Positions 1 through 7,853 of a DNA stretch of 64,000 nucleotides are shown in pieces (within the stretch, counting starts at the first letter, position 1; each line of letters opens with the position of its first letter). This DNA is from Stenotrophomonas sp. MMGLT7 (GTDB lineage Bacteria > Pseudomonadota > Gammaproteobacteria > Xanthomonadales > Xanthomonadaceae), in assembly GCF_021168555.1 (NCBI RefSeq), contig NZ_JAJOZS010000004.1, positions 248,001 through 312,000 of the forward strand. The letters run 5' to 3'. Below the pieces are notes generated by a model, which ran no database searches, was not told where the DNA came from, and was given only the letters and a program-made list of their open reading frames with translations. Made by a program: the position numbers and the translations under genes.

Positions 1-1289
1 TCGTGCGCAAGGACCGCATGGCCTACGGCGAGGTGCTGCAGTGCGTGCAGGAGCTGATCTACAACCTCAACGTGCCTTCGCGCTGGGGCACGCAGACCCC
101 GTTCACCAACCTCACCTTCGACTGGACCTGCCCGGAGGACCTGCGCCAGCAGACCCCGTTCATCGCCGGCGAGGAGATGCCGTTCACCTACGGCGAGCTG
201 CAGGCCGAGATGGACATGATCAACCGCGCCTACATCGAGGTGATGAGTGCCGGCGACGCCAAGGGCCGGGTGTTCACCTTCCCGATCCCGACCTACAACA
301 TCACCGCCGACTTCCCGTGGGAGTCGGAGAACGCGCAGCGGCTGTTCGAGATGGCCGCCAAGTACGGCCTGCCGTACTTCCAGAACTTCATCAACTCCGA
401 GCTCGACCCGGGCATGGTGCGCTCGATGTGCTGCCGCCTGCAGCTGGACCTGCGCGAGCTGCTCAAGCGTGGCAACGGTCTGTTCGGCAGCGCCGAGCAG
501 ACCGGCAGCGTCGGCGTGGTGACGATCAACTGCGCGCGCCTGGGCTACCTGCATCGCGGCGACGAGGCGGCGCTGCTGGCGCGCCTGGACGAACTGCTGG
601 AGCTGGGCATGCGCAGCCTGGAACTCAAGCGCCGGACCGTGCAGTCGCTGATCGACCAGGGCCTGTTCCCGTACACCAAGCGCTACCTGGGCTCGCTGCG
701 CAACCACTTCTCCACGCTCGGCGTGAACGGCATCAACGAGATGCTGCGCAACTTCAGCGGCGACCGCCACGACATCGCCAGCGCCTGGGGCCACGCCTTC
801 GCCGCGCGCCTGCTCGACCACGTGCGCGCGCGCATGCAGCAGTTCCAGGAAAGTAGCGGCCACCTGTACAACCTGGAAGCGACGCCGGCCGAGGGCGCCA
901 CCTACCGCTTCGCCCGCGAAGACCGCCGGCGCTGGCCCGGCATCCTCCAGGCCGGCACGCCCGAGCAGCCCTACTACACCAATTCCTCGCAGCTGCCGGC
1001 CGGCTGGACCGACGACCCGTTCGCCGCGCTGGAGCACCAGGAGGCGCTGCAGGCGCGCTACACCGGCGGCACCGTGCTGCACCTGTACATGGCCGAGCGC
1101 CTGTCCAGCGGCCGCGCCTGCCGCGACCTGGTGCGGCGCGCCCTGACCCGCTTCCGCGTGCCCTACCTCACCGTCACCCCGACGTTCTCGATCTGCCCGG
1201 TACACGGCTACCTGGCCGGCGAGCACGAGTTCTGCCCCCGTTGCGACCAGGAACTGCTGCAGCGCAAACGCGCCGCCGCGGTCGCCTGA
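1..1289 (+). CDS. nrdD: Anaerobic (class III) ribonucleoside-triphosphate reductase, large part (5' end outside window)
   Basis: The reading frame is open from the left edge (first full codon at 3) and gives the last 428 residues of NrdD, which reduces NTPs to dNTPs without oxygen. Recognisable NrdD blocks include NLTFDW, the MCCRLQLDL segment and VVTINCARLGYL. The chain ends in a zinc-finger-like CPVHGY...CPRC pair followed by a basic tail and TGA at 1287-1289. The C-terminal glycyl-radical motif expected in a full NrdD is absent here. It is encoded by the next ORF, in the same frame, 24 nt further on. The gene leads a tight operon with that ORF and nrdG. Confidence 0.9.
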   Translation, partial: VRKDRMAYGEVLQCVQELIYNLNVPSRWGTQTPFTNLTFDWTCPEDLRQQTPFIAGEEMPFTYGELQAEMDMINRAYIEVMSAGDAKGRVFTFPIPTYNITADFPWESENAQRLFEMAAKYGLPYFQNFINSELDPGMVRSMCCRLQLDLRELLKRGNGLFGSAEQTGSVGVVTINCARLGYLHRGDEAALLARLDELLELGMRSLELKRRTVQSLIDQGLFPYTKRYLGSLRNHFSTLGVNGINEMLRNFSGDRHDIASAWGHAFAARLLDHVRARMQQFQESSGHLYNLEATPAEGATYRFAREDRRRWPGILQAGTPEQPYYTNSSQLPAGWTDDPFAALEHQEALQARYTGGTVLHLYMAERLSSGRACRDLVRRALTRFRVPYLTVTPTFSICPVHGYLAGEHEFCPRCDQELLQRKRAAAVA

Positions 1290-1313
1290 GCGCCTTCCAC
1301 AAGGAGTGCCTCC

Positions 1314-1505
1314 ATGCAATACGACCCTGCTTCCTCCGCCATCACCCTTCGCGACGACGAACGCCAACGCTGCGAGGTCTGGACCCGGGTGATGGGCTAC
1401 CACCGTCCCGTCTCCAGCTTCAACGTCGGCAAGCGCGGCGAGTACGCCGAGCGCCGCTGCTTCGTCGAGCACCCGCAGCCGGGCAGCTCCGCGCGCGCGG
1501 CATGA
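1314..1505 (+). CDS. Separate glycyl-radical domain of class III ribonucleotide reductase (63 aa)
   Basis: A 63-residue protein that carries the missing C-terminus of NrdD: RVMGY at residues 25-29 (radical glycine Gly28), then RPVSSFN and GKRGEY. It has its own AAGGAG (1301-1306) 7 nt before the ATG and lies in the same frame as the preceding nrdD, separated by a TGA. Its last codons overlap nrdG by 4 nt (ATGA). It probably associates with the large chain and is activated by NrdG, much as the small protein GrcA replaces a cleaved pyruvate formate-lyase C-terminus. That analogy is my inference. A sequencing error is unlikely because a well-placed ribosome-binding site lies in the gap. Confidence 0.8.
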   Translation: MQYDPASSAITLRDDERQRCEVWTRVMGYHRPVSSFNVGKRGEYAERRCFVEHPQPGSSARAA

Positions 1506-2191
1506 TCCGCATAGGCGGCATGGTGCCGATGAGCAGCCTGGACTTCCCCGGCCGGCTGTCGGCGGTGCTGTTCCTGCAGGGCTGCCCGTGGCGCTGCGGC
1601 TACTGCCACAACCCGCACCTGCTGCCGGCGCGCGCGCCGGGCGCGATCGGCTTCGACCAGGTGCTGGAGTTCCTCGACCGCCGCCGCGGCCTGCTCGATG
1701 CGGTGGTGTTCTCCGGCGGCGAGCCGACCGCGCAGCCGCGCCTGCACGAGGCGGTGGCCGAGGTGAAGCGGCGCGGCTTCCTCGCCGCGCTGCATACCGG
1801 CGGCATGTACCCGCGCCAGCTGCAGCGGCTGCTGCCGCTGCTGGACTGGGTCGGCCTGGACATCAAGGCGCCCTGGCACCGCTACGACGCCATCACCCGC
1901 TGTCCCGGCAGCGCGGCGCGGGTCGAGGCATCGCTGCAACTGCTGCTGCGCAGCGGCGTGCACTACGAATGCAGGACCACCTGGGCGCCGGAGCTGTTCC
2001 CGCCGCGGGAACTGCATGCGCTGGTCGCGCAACTGCGCGTGGCCGGCGTGCGCAACTGGTCGCTGCAGCAGCTGCGCCACGGCGGCGGCGCCATCGCCGC
2101 CGACTGCGAGGCGCCCGCTTTCGACGTGCCCGATCCGGTGCGGCTTGCGGCCGGCTTCGAGCAGTTCCAGCTGCGCCCGGCGGCGCCGTGA
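1502..2191 (+). CDS. nrdG: Anaerobic ribonucleotide reductase activating protein (radical SAM)
   Basis: A 229-residue radical-SAM enzyme that generates the glycyl radical on the NrdD C-terminus using S-adenosylmethionine and a 4Fe-4S cluster. The cluster motif CxxxCxxC is at Cys28, Cys32 and Cys35 (GCPWRCGYC), followed by the SGGEPT SAM-binding motif. The start at 1502 overlaps the stop of the glycyl-radical ORF (ATGA), which implies translational coupling and argues against the longer upstream frame. It closes the nrdD operon. A strong palindrome lies 10 nt after the stop. Confidence 0.92.
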   Translation: MIRIGGMVPMSSLDFPGRLSAVLFLQGCPWRCGYCHNPHLLPARAPGAIGFDQVLEFLDRRRGLLDAVVFSGGEPTAQPRLHEAVAEVKRRGFLAALHTGGMYPRQLQRLLPLLDWVGLDIKAPWHRYDAITRCPGSAARVEASLQLLLRSGVHYECRTTWAPELFPPRELHALVAQLRVAGVRNWSLQQLRHGGGAIAADCEAPAFDVPDPVRLAAGFEQFQLRPAAP

Positions 2192-2200
2192 GCGCGGACG

Positions 2201-2226
2201 CGCCGGGCAGGTCGACCTGCCCGGCG
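2201..2226 (+). terminator. Perfect palindrome after nrdG, possible terminator
   Basis: A 26-bp perfect palindrome (half-site CGCCGGGCAGGTC) begins 10 nt after the nrdG stop. No T-run follows, so it is either a factor-assisted terminator or an mRNA-stabilising hairpin. Confidence 0.45.
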
Positions 2227-2348
2227 TCGCGGCGCGGCAGGCACCGGCACGGCTCAGCTGCGACACGATGTCGCCACCGGCCGTGCCCATGGGGATGACA
2301 GCCTCGGCCACACTGCGCAAGATGGAAGGCCCGCACCGAGGAACCCGC

Positions 2349-2804
2349 ATGACCGTCACCCCCGACTACCGCGCCCTGCTCGATACCGCCATCGCCGAGG
2401 CCCGCCGCGGCCTGGCCGAAGGCGGCATCCCGATCGGCGCGGCGCTGTACCACGACGACGGCCGCCTGCTCGGCTGCGGCCACAACCGCCGCGTGCAGGA
2501 AGGCGATCCCTCCGTGCACGGCGAGACCGACGCCTTCCGCAAGGCCGGGCGCCAGCGCTCCTACCGCGACACCATCATGGTCACCACGCTGGCGCCGTGC
2601 TGGTACTGCAGCGGCCTGGTGCGCCAGTTCGGCATCGGCACGGTGGTGGTGGGCGAATCGGTCACCTTCCAGGGCGGCATCGACTGGCTGCGCGAGAACG
2701 GGGTCAAGGTGATCGACCTGCACAGCCAGGAATGCATCGATATGCTGGGCGGGTACATCGCCGCCCATCCCGAGGTCTGGAACGAGGACATCGGCGAGGA
2801 TTGA
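2349..2804 (+). CDS. Cytosine deaminase, yeast Fcy1 type
   Basis: A 151-residue zinc-dependent deaminase of the CDA/dCMP deaminase fold, predicted to convert cytosine to uracil in pyrimidine salvage. The zinc ligand His57 and proton-shuttle Glu59 are in VHGE, and the ligands Cys84 and Cys87 in APCWYC. Similarity to fungal Fcy1 runs to the end, including the terminal EDIGE, so cytosine is a better guess than guanine or a nucleoside. GAGGAA just upstream supports the ATG at 2349 over in-frame ATGs further upstream. It has its own spacer after nrdG. A broader nucleoside deaminase is the alternative. Confidence 0.8.
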   Translation: MTVTPDYRALLDTAIAEARRGLAEGGIPIGAALYHDDGRLLGCGHNRRVQEGDPSVHGETDAFRKAGRQRSYRDTIMVTTLAPCWYCSGLVRQFGIGTVVVGESVTFQGGIDWLRENGVKVIDLHSQECIDMLGGYIAAHPEVWNEDIGED

Positions 2805-2875
2805 GCGCCGGCCCGCCGCGGCCGAAAACGACGCCGGACCGCAGCCTGCGCGCCGGCCAACAACGGGAAAGAACA

Positions 2876-3361
2876 TTGGCTACAGCTCCCCATACTCCCT
2901 CCCCCGCAACGCAATCGGCACAGGACACCGCGCCGGCGCACGACGACGGACAGGCGCGCACGCTGGCGCTGGAGATCGTCAGCCTCGGCGGCAGCATCTG
3001 GAGCGGCCAGGTCCGCGAGGCCAGCCTGCCCGGCAGCCTGGGCCGGTTCGGCGTGATGGCACGGCACCTGCCGATGCTGTCGATCCTGCGCGAAGGCCTG
3101 GTGCACATCGTGCCGGCCCAGGGCGAGCCGCTGGACGTCTACGTTTCCGGCGGCTACGTCGAGGTGCAGCCCGGCAAGATCATGGTGATGGCCGACCTGG
3201 CACAGCGCGGCGCCGACATCGATGCCGCGCGCGCGAAGGCCGCGCGCGAGAGCGTGGCCTCGCCGATGGCGCAGAGCCTCACCGATGCGGCCTACCTGCG
3301 GCTGCACATGGAACTGATGCAGCGCTACGGCGGCAGCCTGCGGCATACCCGCCTGCCCTGA
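2876..3361 (+). CDS. Orphan ATP synthase epsilon-subunit-like protein
   Basis: A 161-residue protein. After a hydrophilic tail of about 30 residues it matches the beta-sandwich of F1 epsilon (AtpC): IVSLGGSIWSG, a GRFGVMARHLPML segment, the conserved SGGYVEVQPGKIMVMAD block and an Ala-rich helical C-terminus starting DIDAARAKA. The start is TTG at 2876, preceded by GGGAAAG. No other ATP synthase genes are near, so this is unlikely to be the housekeeping subunit. It may be a paralogue with a different partner. The fold assignment is good and the role unknown. It ends before a strong terminator. Confidence 0.65.
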   Translation: MATAPHTPSPATQSAQDTAPAHDDGQARTLALEIVSLGGSIWSGQVREASLPGSLGRFGVMARHLPMLSILREGLVHIVPAQGEPLDVYVSGGYVEVQPGKIMVMADLAQRGADIDAARAKAARESVASPMAQSLTDAAYLRLHMELMQRYGGSLRHTRLP

Positions 3362-3595
3362 GCAGGCGCCGCGGCGTCCGCGCATCGGCTGCCTCGCCGA
3401 GACCGCCCTTCCCCGGCCATTGCCCGGCGTCGGCCGCCGCCGGCCCGGAGCACGCGTGCCGGCCGACCTGCGAAACCGCCGCACCGCGCAGGTCGGGGCC
3501 ACGCTTCCGGGGCTCCGGACCAAGGCATGGCGCGCACCGGCCGCATGGGGCCGGGCCACGAGCGGGAAATCCGCAGATCCACGACGCATCCACGA

Positions 3596-3633
3596 AAAAG
3601 GCCGGCCCCGCATGAAGCAGGGCCGGCCCTTTC
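3596..3633. terminator. Bidirectional rho-independent terminator
   Basis: A GGCCGGCCC/GGGCCGGCC stem is flanked by an A-run on the left and TTT on the right. It sits between the convergent epsilon-like gene and the DASS transporter gene and can serve both. The 230 nt before it (3362-3595) show no gene. Confidence 0.8.
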
Positions 3634-3660
3634 GGTTCTATCGGCGAAGACGCCGGGCGC

Positions 3661-5166
3661 TTACCAGAAGCCCAGAACCTTCCACCACACCATGCCGACG
3701 GTGGCGTAGATGATCAGTTCGATCACCGACATGATGAAGCCCACCTTCCACCAGTTGCCCAAGGTGACGTAGCCGCTGCCGAAGATCACCGGCGAGGTAC
3801 CCGTGGCGTAGTGCGTCAGCGTCATCATGATCGTCGAGCCGGCGGTCATCATCAGCATGAAGGGGATCACGTACTCGGACGGGATCAGCTGCGTGCCGAC
3901 CATCAGGAAGGCCAGCAGCATCGCGCTGATGTGCGCCGTGGTGCTGGCGAACATGTAGTGCGAGTACACGAACAGCAGCACCAGGACCGCCGCGGCCGCC
4001 TGCCAGCTCATGCCGCTGTGGGCGATGGCGTTCTTCATGTTCTCGGAGAACCAGGAGATGACGCCGGTCTTGTTCAGCTGCTCGGCCATCATCACCAGGG
4101 CACCGAACCAGATCAGGGTGTCCCAGGCGCTCTTCTCGGACAGTACGTCGTCCCAGTTGATGGTGCCGGTGATGATCAGCGCGAACAGGCCGACGAAGGC
4201 GACCACCGTGGGATCCAGGGTGAAGGCCGGGCCGAAGATCATCGCCGGGATGTTGGCCCACAGCACCAGCAGCAGGAAGAAGGTCCCGAGCATCACCTTC
4301 TCCGAACCGCTCAGGCCGCCCATGGTCTTGAGTTCCTTGCGGGCGTAGGTGACCGCGTCGGGGGTGACCTTCAGCTCAGGCGGCGACAGCCAGGACACCA
4401 GCAGCGGCATCAAGGCCATGCAGGCCAGGCCCGGCAGCAGCATGCACAGCGCCCAGGTGGTCCAGGACAGGTGGAAGCTCTGGTTGGTCGCCTTGGCCAC
4501 GAAGTCCACGACCAGCGGGTTCGGCGCGGTGGCGGTGATGAACATGCCCGAGCTGATCGTGTTGGCGTGGATGTTCACCAGCGCCAGGTAGGTACCGATC
4601 TTGCCCTGGGTGCCCTTGGCCGGATCGGAGTCGAAGGCGTTGGCGATCGACTTCATGATCGGGTGGACGATGCCGCCGCCGCGCGCGGTGTTGGACGGCG
4701 TGAACGGCGCCAGCACCAGGTCGCAGATCGCCAGGCCGTAGCCGATACCGACCGAGCGCTTGCCCAGCAACGATATGAACATCAGGCCGATGCGGTTGCC
4801 CAGGCCGGTCTTCTTCAGGCCGCGGGAGATCATGATGGCCACCACGATCAGCCAGATCAGCGGGCTGGAGAAGCTGCCCAGGGCATCGGCGATGGCGCCC
4901 TTGGACGAGGTGGAGGTGACCTGCGACACCGAGACGATGACGATGGCCATCATCGCCATCACGCCGATCGGCATGACCTTGAGGATGATCGCCACGATGG
5001 TGGTCAGGAAGATCGCGACCAAGGCCCATGCCTTGGGAGTGAGCCCCTCCGGACAGGGGATCGCCAACAATATGAATAGGACTGCCGTGGCAATCAGGGC
5101 CGGTACCAGCCGGAATGGCACGGCGTCGTTGAAGTAGCGGAACATCGCCTTGATGCGTTCTAACAT
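3661..5166 (-). CDS. DASS-family dicarboxylate/tricarboxylate carrier
   Basis: A 501-residue inner-membrane carrier of the divalent anion:sodium symporter family (CitT/YflS/SodiT group), expected to move malate, 2-oxoglutarate, citrate or succinate. The first substrate/cation loop, PSNTARGG, has SNT at 158-160. The second is STT at about 408-410, a conservative change from SNT. About a dozen hydrophobic segments alternate with short loops. The ATG at 5164-5166 follows AGAGGG; the frame extends further upstream but that part is not protein-like. Palindromes 50-105 nt upstream suggest substrate-controlled expression. The exact substrate cannot be assigned. Confidence 0.85.
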   Translation of the reverse strand: MLERIKAMFRYFNDAVPFRLVPALIATAVLFILLAIPCPEGLTPKAWALVAIFLTTIVAIILKVMPIGVMAMMAIVIVSVSQVTSTSSKGAIADALGSFSSPLIWLIVVAIMISRGLKKTGLGNRIGLMFISLLGKRSVGIGYGLAICDLVLAPFTPSNTARGGGIVHPIMKSIANAFDSDPAKGTQGKIGTYLALVNIHANTISSGMFITATAPNPLVVDFVAKATNQSFHLSWTTWALCMLLPGLACMALMPLLVSWLSPPELKVTPDAVTYARKELKTMGGLSGSEKVMLGTFFLLLVLWANIPAMIFGPAFTLDPTVVAFVGLFALIITGTINWDDVLSEKSAWDTLIWFGALVMMAEQLNKTGVISWFSENMKNAIAHSGMSWQAAAAVLVLLFVYSHYMFASTTAHISAMLLAFLMVGTQLIPSEYVIPFMLMMTAGSTIMMTLTHYATGTSPVIFGSGYVTLGNWWKVGFIMSVIELIIYATVGMVWWKVLGFW

Positions 5167-5218
5167 CGGTTTATCCCTCTGGGCTGATAGCGGTGGGGGC
5201 CGGGGGGCCGCCAACTTG

Positions 5219-5272
5219 CGGAACGGACGATAACGTTCCGTGATGACAGCCGCACTGATCCAGATCAGTGCG
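5219..5272. promoter_or_regulatory. Paired palindromes upstream of the DASS carrier gene
   Basis: Two inverted repeats lie upstream of the ATG at 5166. One is CGGAACG/CGTTCCG (5219-5225 and 5234-5240). The other is CGCACTGATC/GATCAGTGCG (5251-5260 and 5263-5272), with perfect 10-bp arms 2 nt apart. Their place in the leader suggests operators. The regulator is unknown. Confidence 0.4.
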
Positions 5273-5506
5273 ACAGGGTCGCGACATGCGCGACCGATTG
5301 TCGCATTTGTTGCGCATGCGTCATTCTGTCGCTCCCTTTGACACGGGCGCCCCGGCTCCGCGTCGTTTAGTGCGAGGCGATGGACCGGGACACACCCACT
5401 CGCCAGCACTCGCCCCCTTGCTTCCGCCGCAGCGATGCCCGCGGAAGCAGGCGCAGCAATGCCCGGCGACGGCATCGCTCGCGGCTCCATGCTCCGCGCC
5501 CCCTGG

Positions 5507-5560
5507 CGCACAGACGCAAACGCGGCCGGACAATGGTCCGGCCGCGTTTGCGTCTGTGCG
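5507..5560. terminator. 25-bp perfect hairpin downstream of hslU
   Basis: Two perfect 25-nt arms (5507-5531 and 5536-5560) flank a 4-nt loop. The core is GCGGCCGGAC/GTCCGGCCGC with AAA and TTT at the core boundaries, so it can terminate in both directions. It lies 62 nt past the hslU stop. The stretch 5273-5506 shows no gene. Confidence 0.7.
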
Positions 5561-5622
5561 GGGATCGCCATTGCCCCGGCTCGCCTGCCCCGCGGGGACA
5601 GGCGACGGCCGGGACGATGCGA

Positions 5623-6990
5623 CTACAGGATGTAGCGGCTCAGGTCCGGGTCCTGCACCAGGTCGCCCAGGTACTTGTCCACGTAGGCGCGATCGACGAC
5701 GACGCTGCTGCCGTCGCGGTCCGGCGCCTCGTAGCTGAGGTTGTCCAGCAACCGCTCGAGCACGGTGTGCAGGCGCCGCGCGCCGATGTTCTCCTGGCGC
5801 TCGTTGACCTGGAAGGCGATCTCGGCCAGGCGCTCGATGGCGTCCTCGGCGAAGCTCAGCTCCACCCCCTCGGTCTTGAGCAGCGCCTGGTACTGGCGGG
5901 TCAGCGCCGCCTTCGGCTCGGTGAGGATGCGGATGAAGTCCTGCCGGCTCAGCGCCGACAGCTCCACCCGGATCGGGAAGCGGCCCTGCAGCTCCGGGAT
6001 CAGGTCGCTGGGCTTGGCCAGGTGGAACGCGCCGGAGGCGATGAACAGGATGTGGTCGGTCCTGACCGTGCCGTACTTGGTGGAGACGTTGGAGCCCTCC
6101 ACCAGCGGCAGCAGGTCGCGCTGCACGCCCTCGCGGCTGACGTCGCCGCCGGACGAGCCCGCATCGCCGCGCTTGGCGACCTTGTCGATCTCGTCGATGA
6201 AGACGATGCCGTGCTGCTCGCAGGCCTCGATCGCCGCGGCGCGCACGTCCTCCTCGTTGACCAGCTTGGCCGCCTCGTCCTCGATCAGCAGCGGCCGCGC
6301 CGCCTTGATCGCCAGCTTGCGCGTCTGCGGCTTGGCGCCGCCGAGGTTGGAGAACATCTGCCGCAGCTGCTGGCCCATCTCCTCCATGCCCGGCGGGGTC
6401 ATGATGTCCATGCTGACGTTGGCGGCGATCTCCAGCTCGATCTCGCGCTCGTCCAGCTCGCCGTTGCGCAGCATGCGGCGGAACTTGACCCGGGTGTCGT
6501 TGTCCTGGGCCGACGGCTCGTTACGCGCCGCTTCCGGATCGAAGCCGATGCCGGCGGCACGGCGCGGCAGCAGCGCATCGAGGATGCGCTCCTCGGCACG
6601 TTCCTCGGCCTGGGTGCGCACGCGCACCTTGGCCTGCTCGCGGTACATCTTGACCGCGGTGTCGGCCAGGTCGCGCACGATCTGCTCCACGTCCTTGCCG
6701 ACATAGCCGACCTCGGTGAAGCGGGTGGCCTCGACCTTGACGAACGGCGCGTTGGCCAGCGTCGCCAGGCGCCGCGCGATCTCGGTCTTGCCCACGCCGG
6801 TAGGGCCGATCATCAGGATGTTCTTGGGCATCACCTCGTTGCGCAGCTCCGGTTCGAGCTGCATGCGTCGCCAGCGGTTGCGCAGGGCGATGGCAACCGC
6901 GCGCTTGGCCTCGTGCTGGCCGACGATGTGGCGGTCGAGTTCCTGCACGATCTCGCGCGGGGTCATGGTGGAGGAGCTGGGATTGGTCAT
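5623..6990 (-). CDS. hslU: HslU, ATPase/unfoldase of the HslUV protease
   Basis: A 455-residue AAA+ unfoldase that feeds substrates into the HslV peptidase chamber. Walker A GPTGVGKT is at residues 62-69 and Walker B with the FIDEID sequence near residue 262. The C-terminus LSRYIL is the tail that docks into HslV. The start at 6990 ([14 protein letters not shown]) gives the usual family length; the ATG at 6966 is an alternative. It follows hslV on the same strand after a 102-nt repeat-bearing spacer, and a strong hairpin follows. Confidence 0.96.
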   Translation of the reverse strand: MTNPSSSTMTPREIVQELDRHIVGQHEAKRAVAIALRNRWRRMQLEPELRNEVMPKNILMIGPTGVGKTEIARRLATLANAPFVKVEATRFTEVGYVGKDVEQIVRDLADTAVKMYREQAKVRVRTQAEERAEERILDALLPRRAAGIGFDPEAARNEPSAQDNDTRVKFRRMLRNGELDEREIELEIAANVSMDIMTPPGMEEMGQQLRQMFSNLGGAKPQTRKLAIKAARPLLIEDEAAKLVNEEDVRAAAIEACEQHGIVFIDEIDKVAKRGDAGSSGGDVSREGVQRDLLPLVEGSNVSTKYGTVRTDHILFIASGAFHLAKPSDLIPELQGRFPIRVELSALSRQDFIRILTEPKAALTRQYQALLKTEGVELSFAEDAIERLAEIAFQVNERQENIGARRLHTVLERLLDNLSYEAPDRDGSSVVVDRAYVDKYLGDLVQDPDLSRYIL

Positions 6991-7092
6991 GGGGGATTCG
7001 GGATTGGTTGGCGAGGCGGATGGGGGATTCGGGATTGGGGATTCGCAGAAGCGGGATGCGGGCTTTACCAATCCCGAATCCCGAATCCGGAA
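6991..7092. repeat. GGGATTCGGGATT-type repeat in the hslV-hslU spacer
   Basis: The spacer between hslV and hslU holds several copies of GGGATTCGGGATT on the plus strand (6990s-7046) and its complement near 7070-7092, so the transcript can fold into a long hairpin. Arrays of this short motif are common between genes in Xanthomonadaceae (from memory). Confidence 0.6.
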
Positions 7093-7644
7093 TCACAGCT
7101 CCTCGACCACCACGTTGCGGTTGGTGTAGATGCAGATGTCGCCGGCGATGCCGATCGCCTCGCTGGCGATGGTGCGGGCATCGAGCTGGGTATGCGCCAG
7201 CAGCGCGCGCGCGGCCGACAGCGCGTAGGAGCCGCCGGAGCCGATGGCGATGATGCCGTCCTCCGGCTCGATCACGTCGCCGGTGCCGCTGATCACCAGC
7301 GAGGTGTCCTTGTCGGCCACCGCCAGCAGTGCCTCGAGCTTGCCCAGGCGGCGCTCGGTGCGCCAGTCCTTGGCCAGCTCCACCGCCGCTCGGGTCAGCT
7401 GGCCGTGCTTCTCCAGCTTGGCCTCGAACAGCTCGAACAGGGTGAAGGCATCGGCGGCGGCGCCGGCGAAGCCGGCCAGCACCTGGCCGTCGCGGCCCAG
7501 CCGGCGCACCTTGCGCGCGTTGCCCTTCATCACCGTGTTGCCCAGGGTGACCTGGCCGTCGCCGGCGATGGCGACGTGATCGCCGCGGCGCACGCAGATG
7601 ATGGTGGTGGCGTGGAAAACGTTGGGGTTCTGGCTGGGATCCAT
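7093..7644 (-). CDS. hslV: HslV, peptidase of the HslUV protease
   Basis: A 183-residue proteasome-like Ntn hydrolase. The TTIICVRR motif starts at Thr13, so a 12-residue leader must be removed to expose the catalytic threonine, instead of just the initiator Met as in E. coli. The AGDGQVTLG block and the AAADAF segment are typical. It is the first gene of the hslVU pair. Its 209-nt upstream region is shared with a divergent LysR gene and should hold the promoter, probably heat-shock controlled by analogy; I did not identify a clear promoter. Confidence 0.95.
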   Translation of the reverse strand: MDPSQNPNVFHATTIICVRRGDHVAIAGDGQVTLGNTVMKGNARKVRRLGRDGQVLAGFAGAAADAFTLFELFEAKLEKHGQLTRAAVELAKDWRTERRLGKLEALLAVADKDTSLVISGTGDVIEPEDGIIAIGSGGSYALSAARALLAHTQLDARTIASEAIGIAGDICIYTNRNVVVEEL

Positions 7645-7853
7645 GCGGTACTCCGTGAAGTCCTGTCGATCTGGGGACCGCGCGCGGGCGATTCAAGCCC
7701 GCGTGCTTCGGACCCGCGCCCCAGGCCCGCGCGTGGTGCGTCGCGCCAAGACATCCGCACCGGCGTCCCTACAATCGGCCAGGTGCCCCACGCCCGGGCC
7801 CTGCCCGCGCCAATCCGCGCGGCGGCGGCCCTCACCCCGCACGGGAGCCGCGC

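Noticed and set aside
1287-1313. TGA between the nrdD parts as a selenocysteine codon or a sequencing error
   Set aside because: The downstream ORF has its own AAGGAG and ATG, there is no SECIS-like stem, and readthrough would insert residues not found in NrdD.
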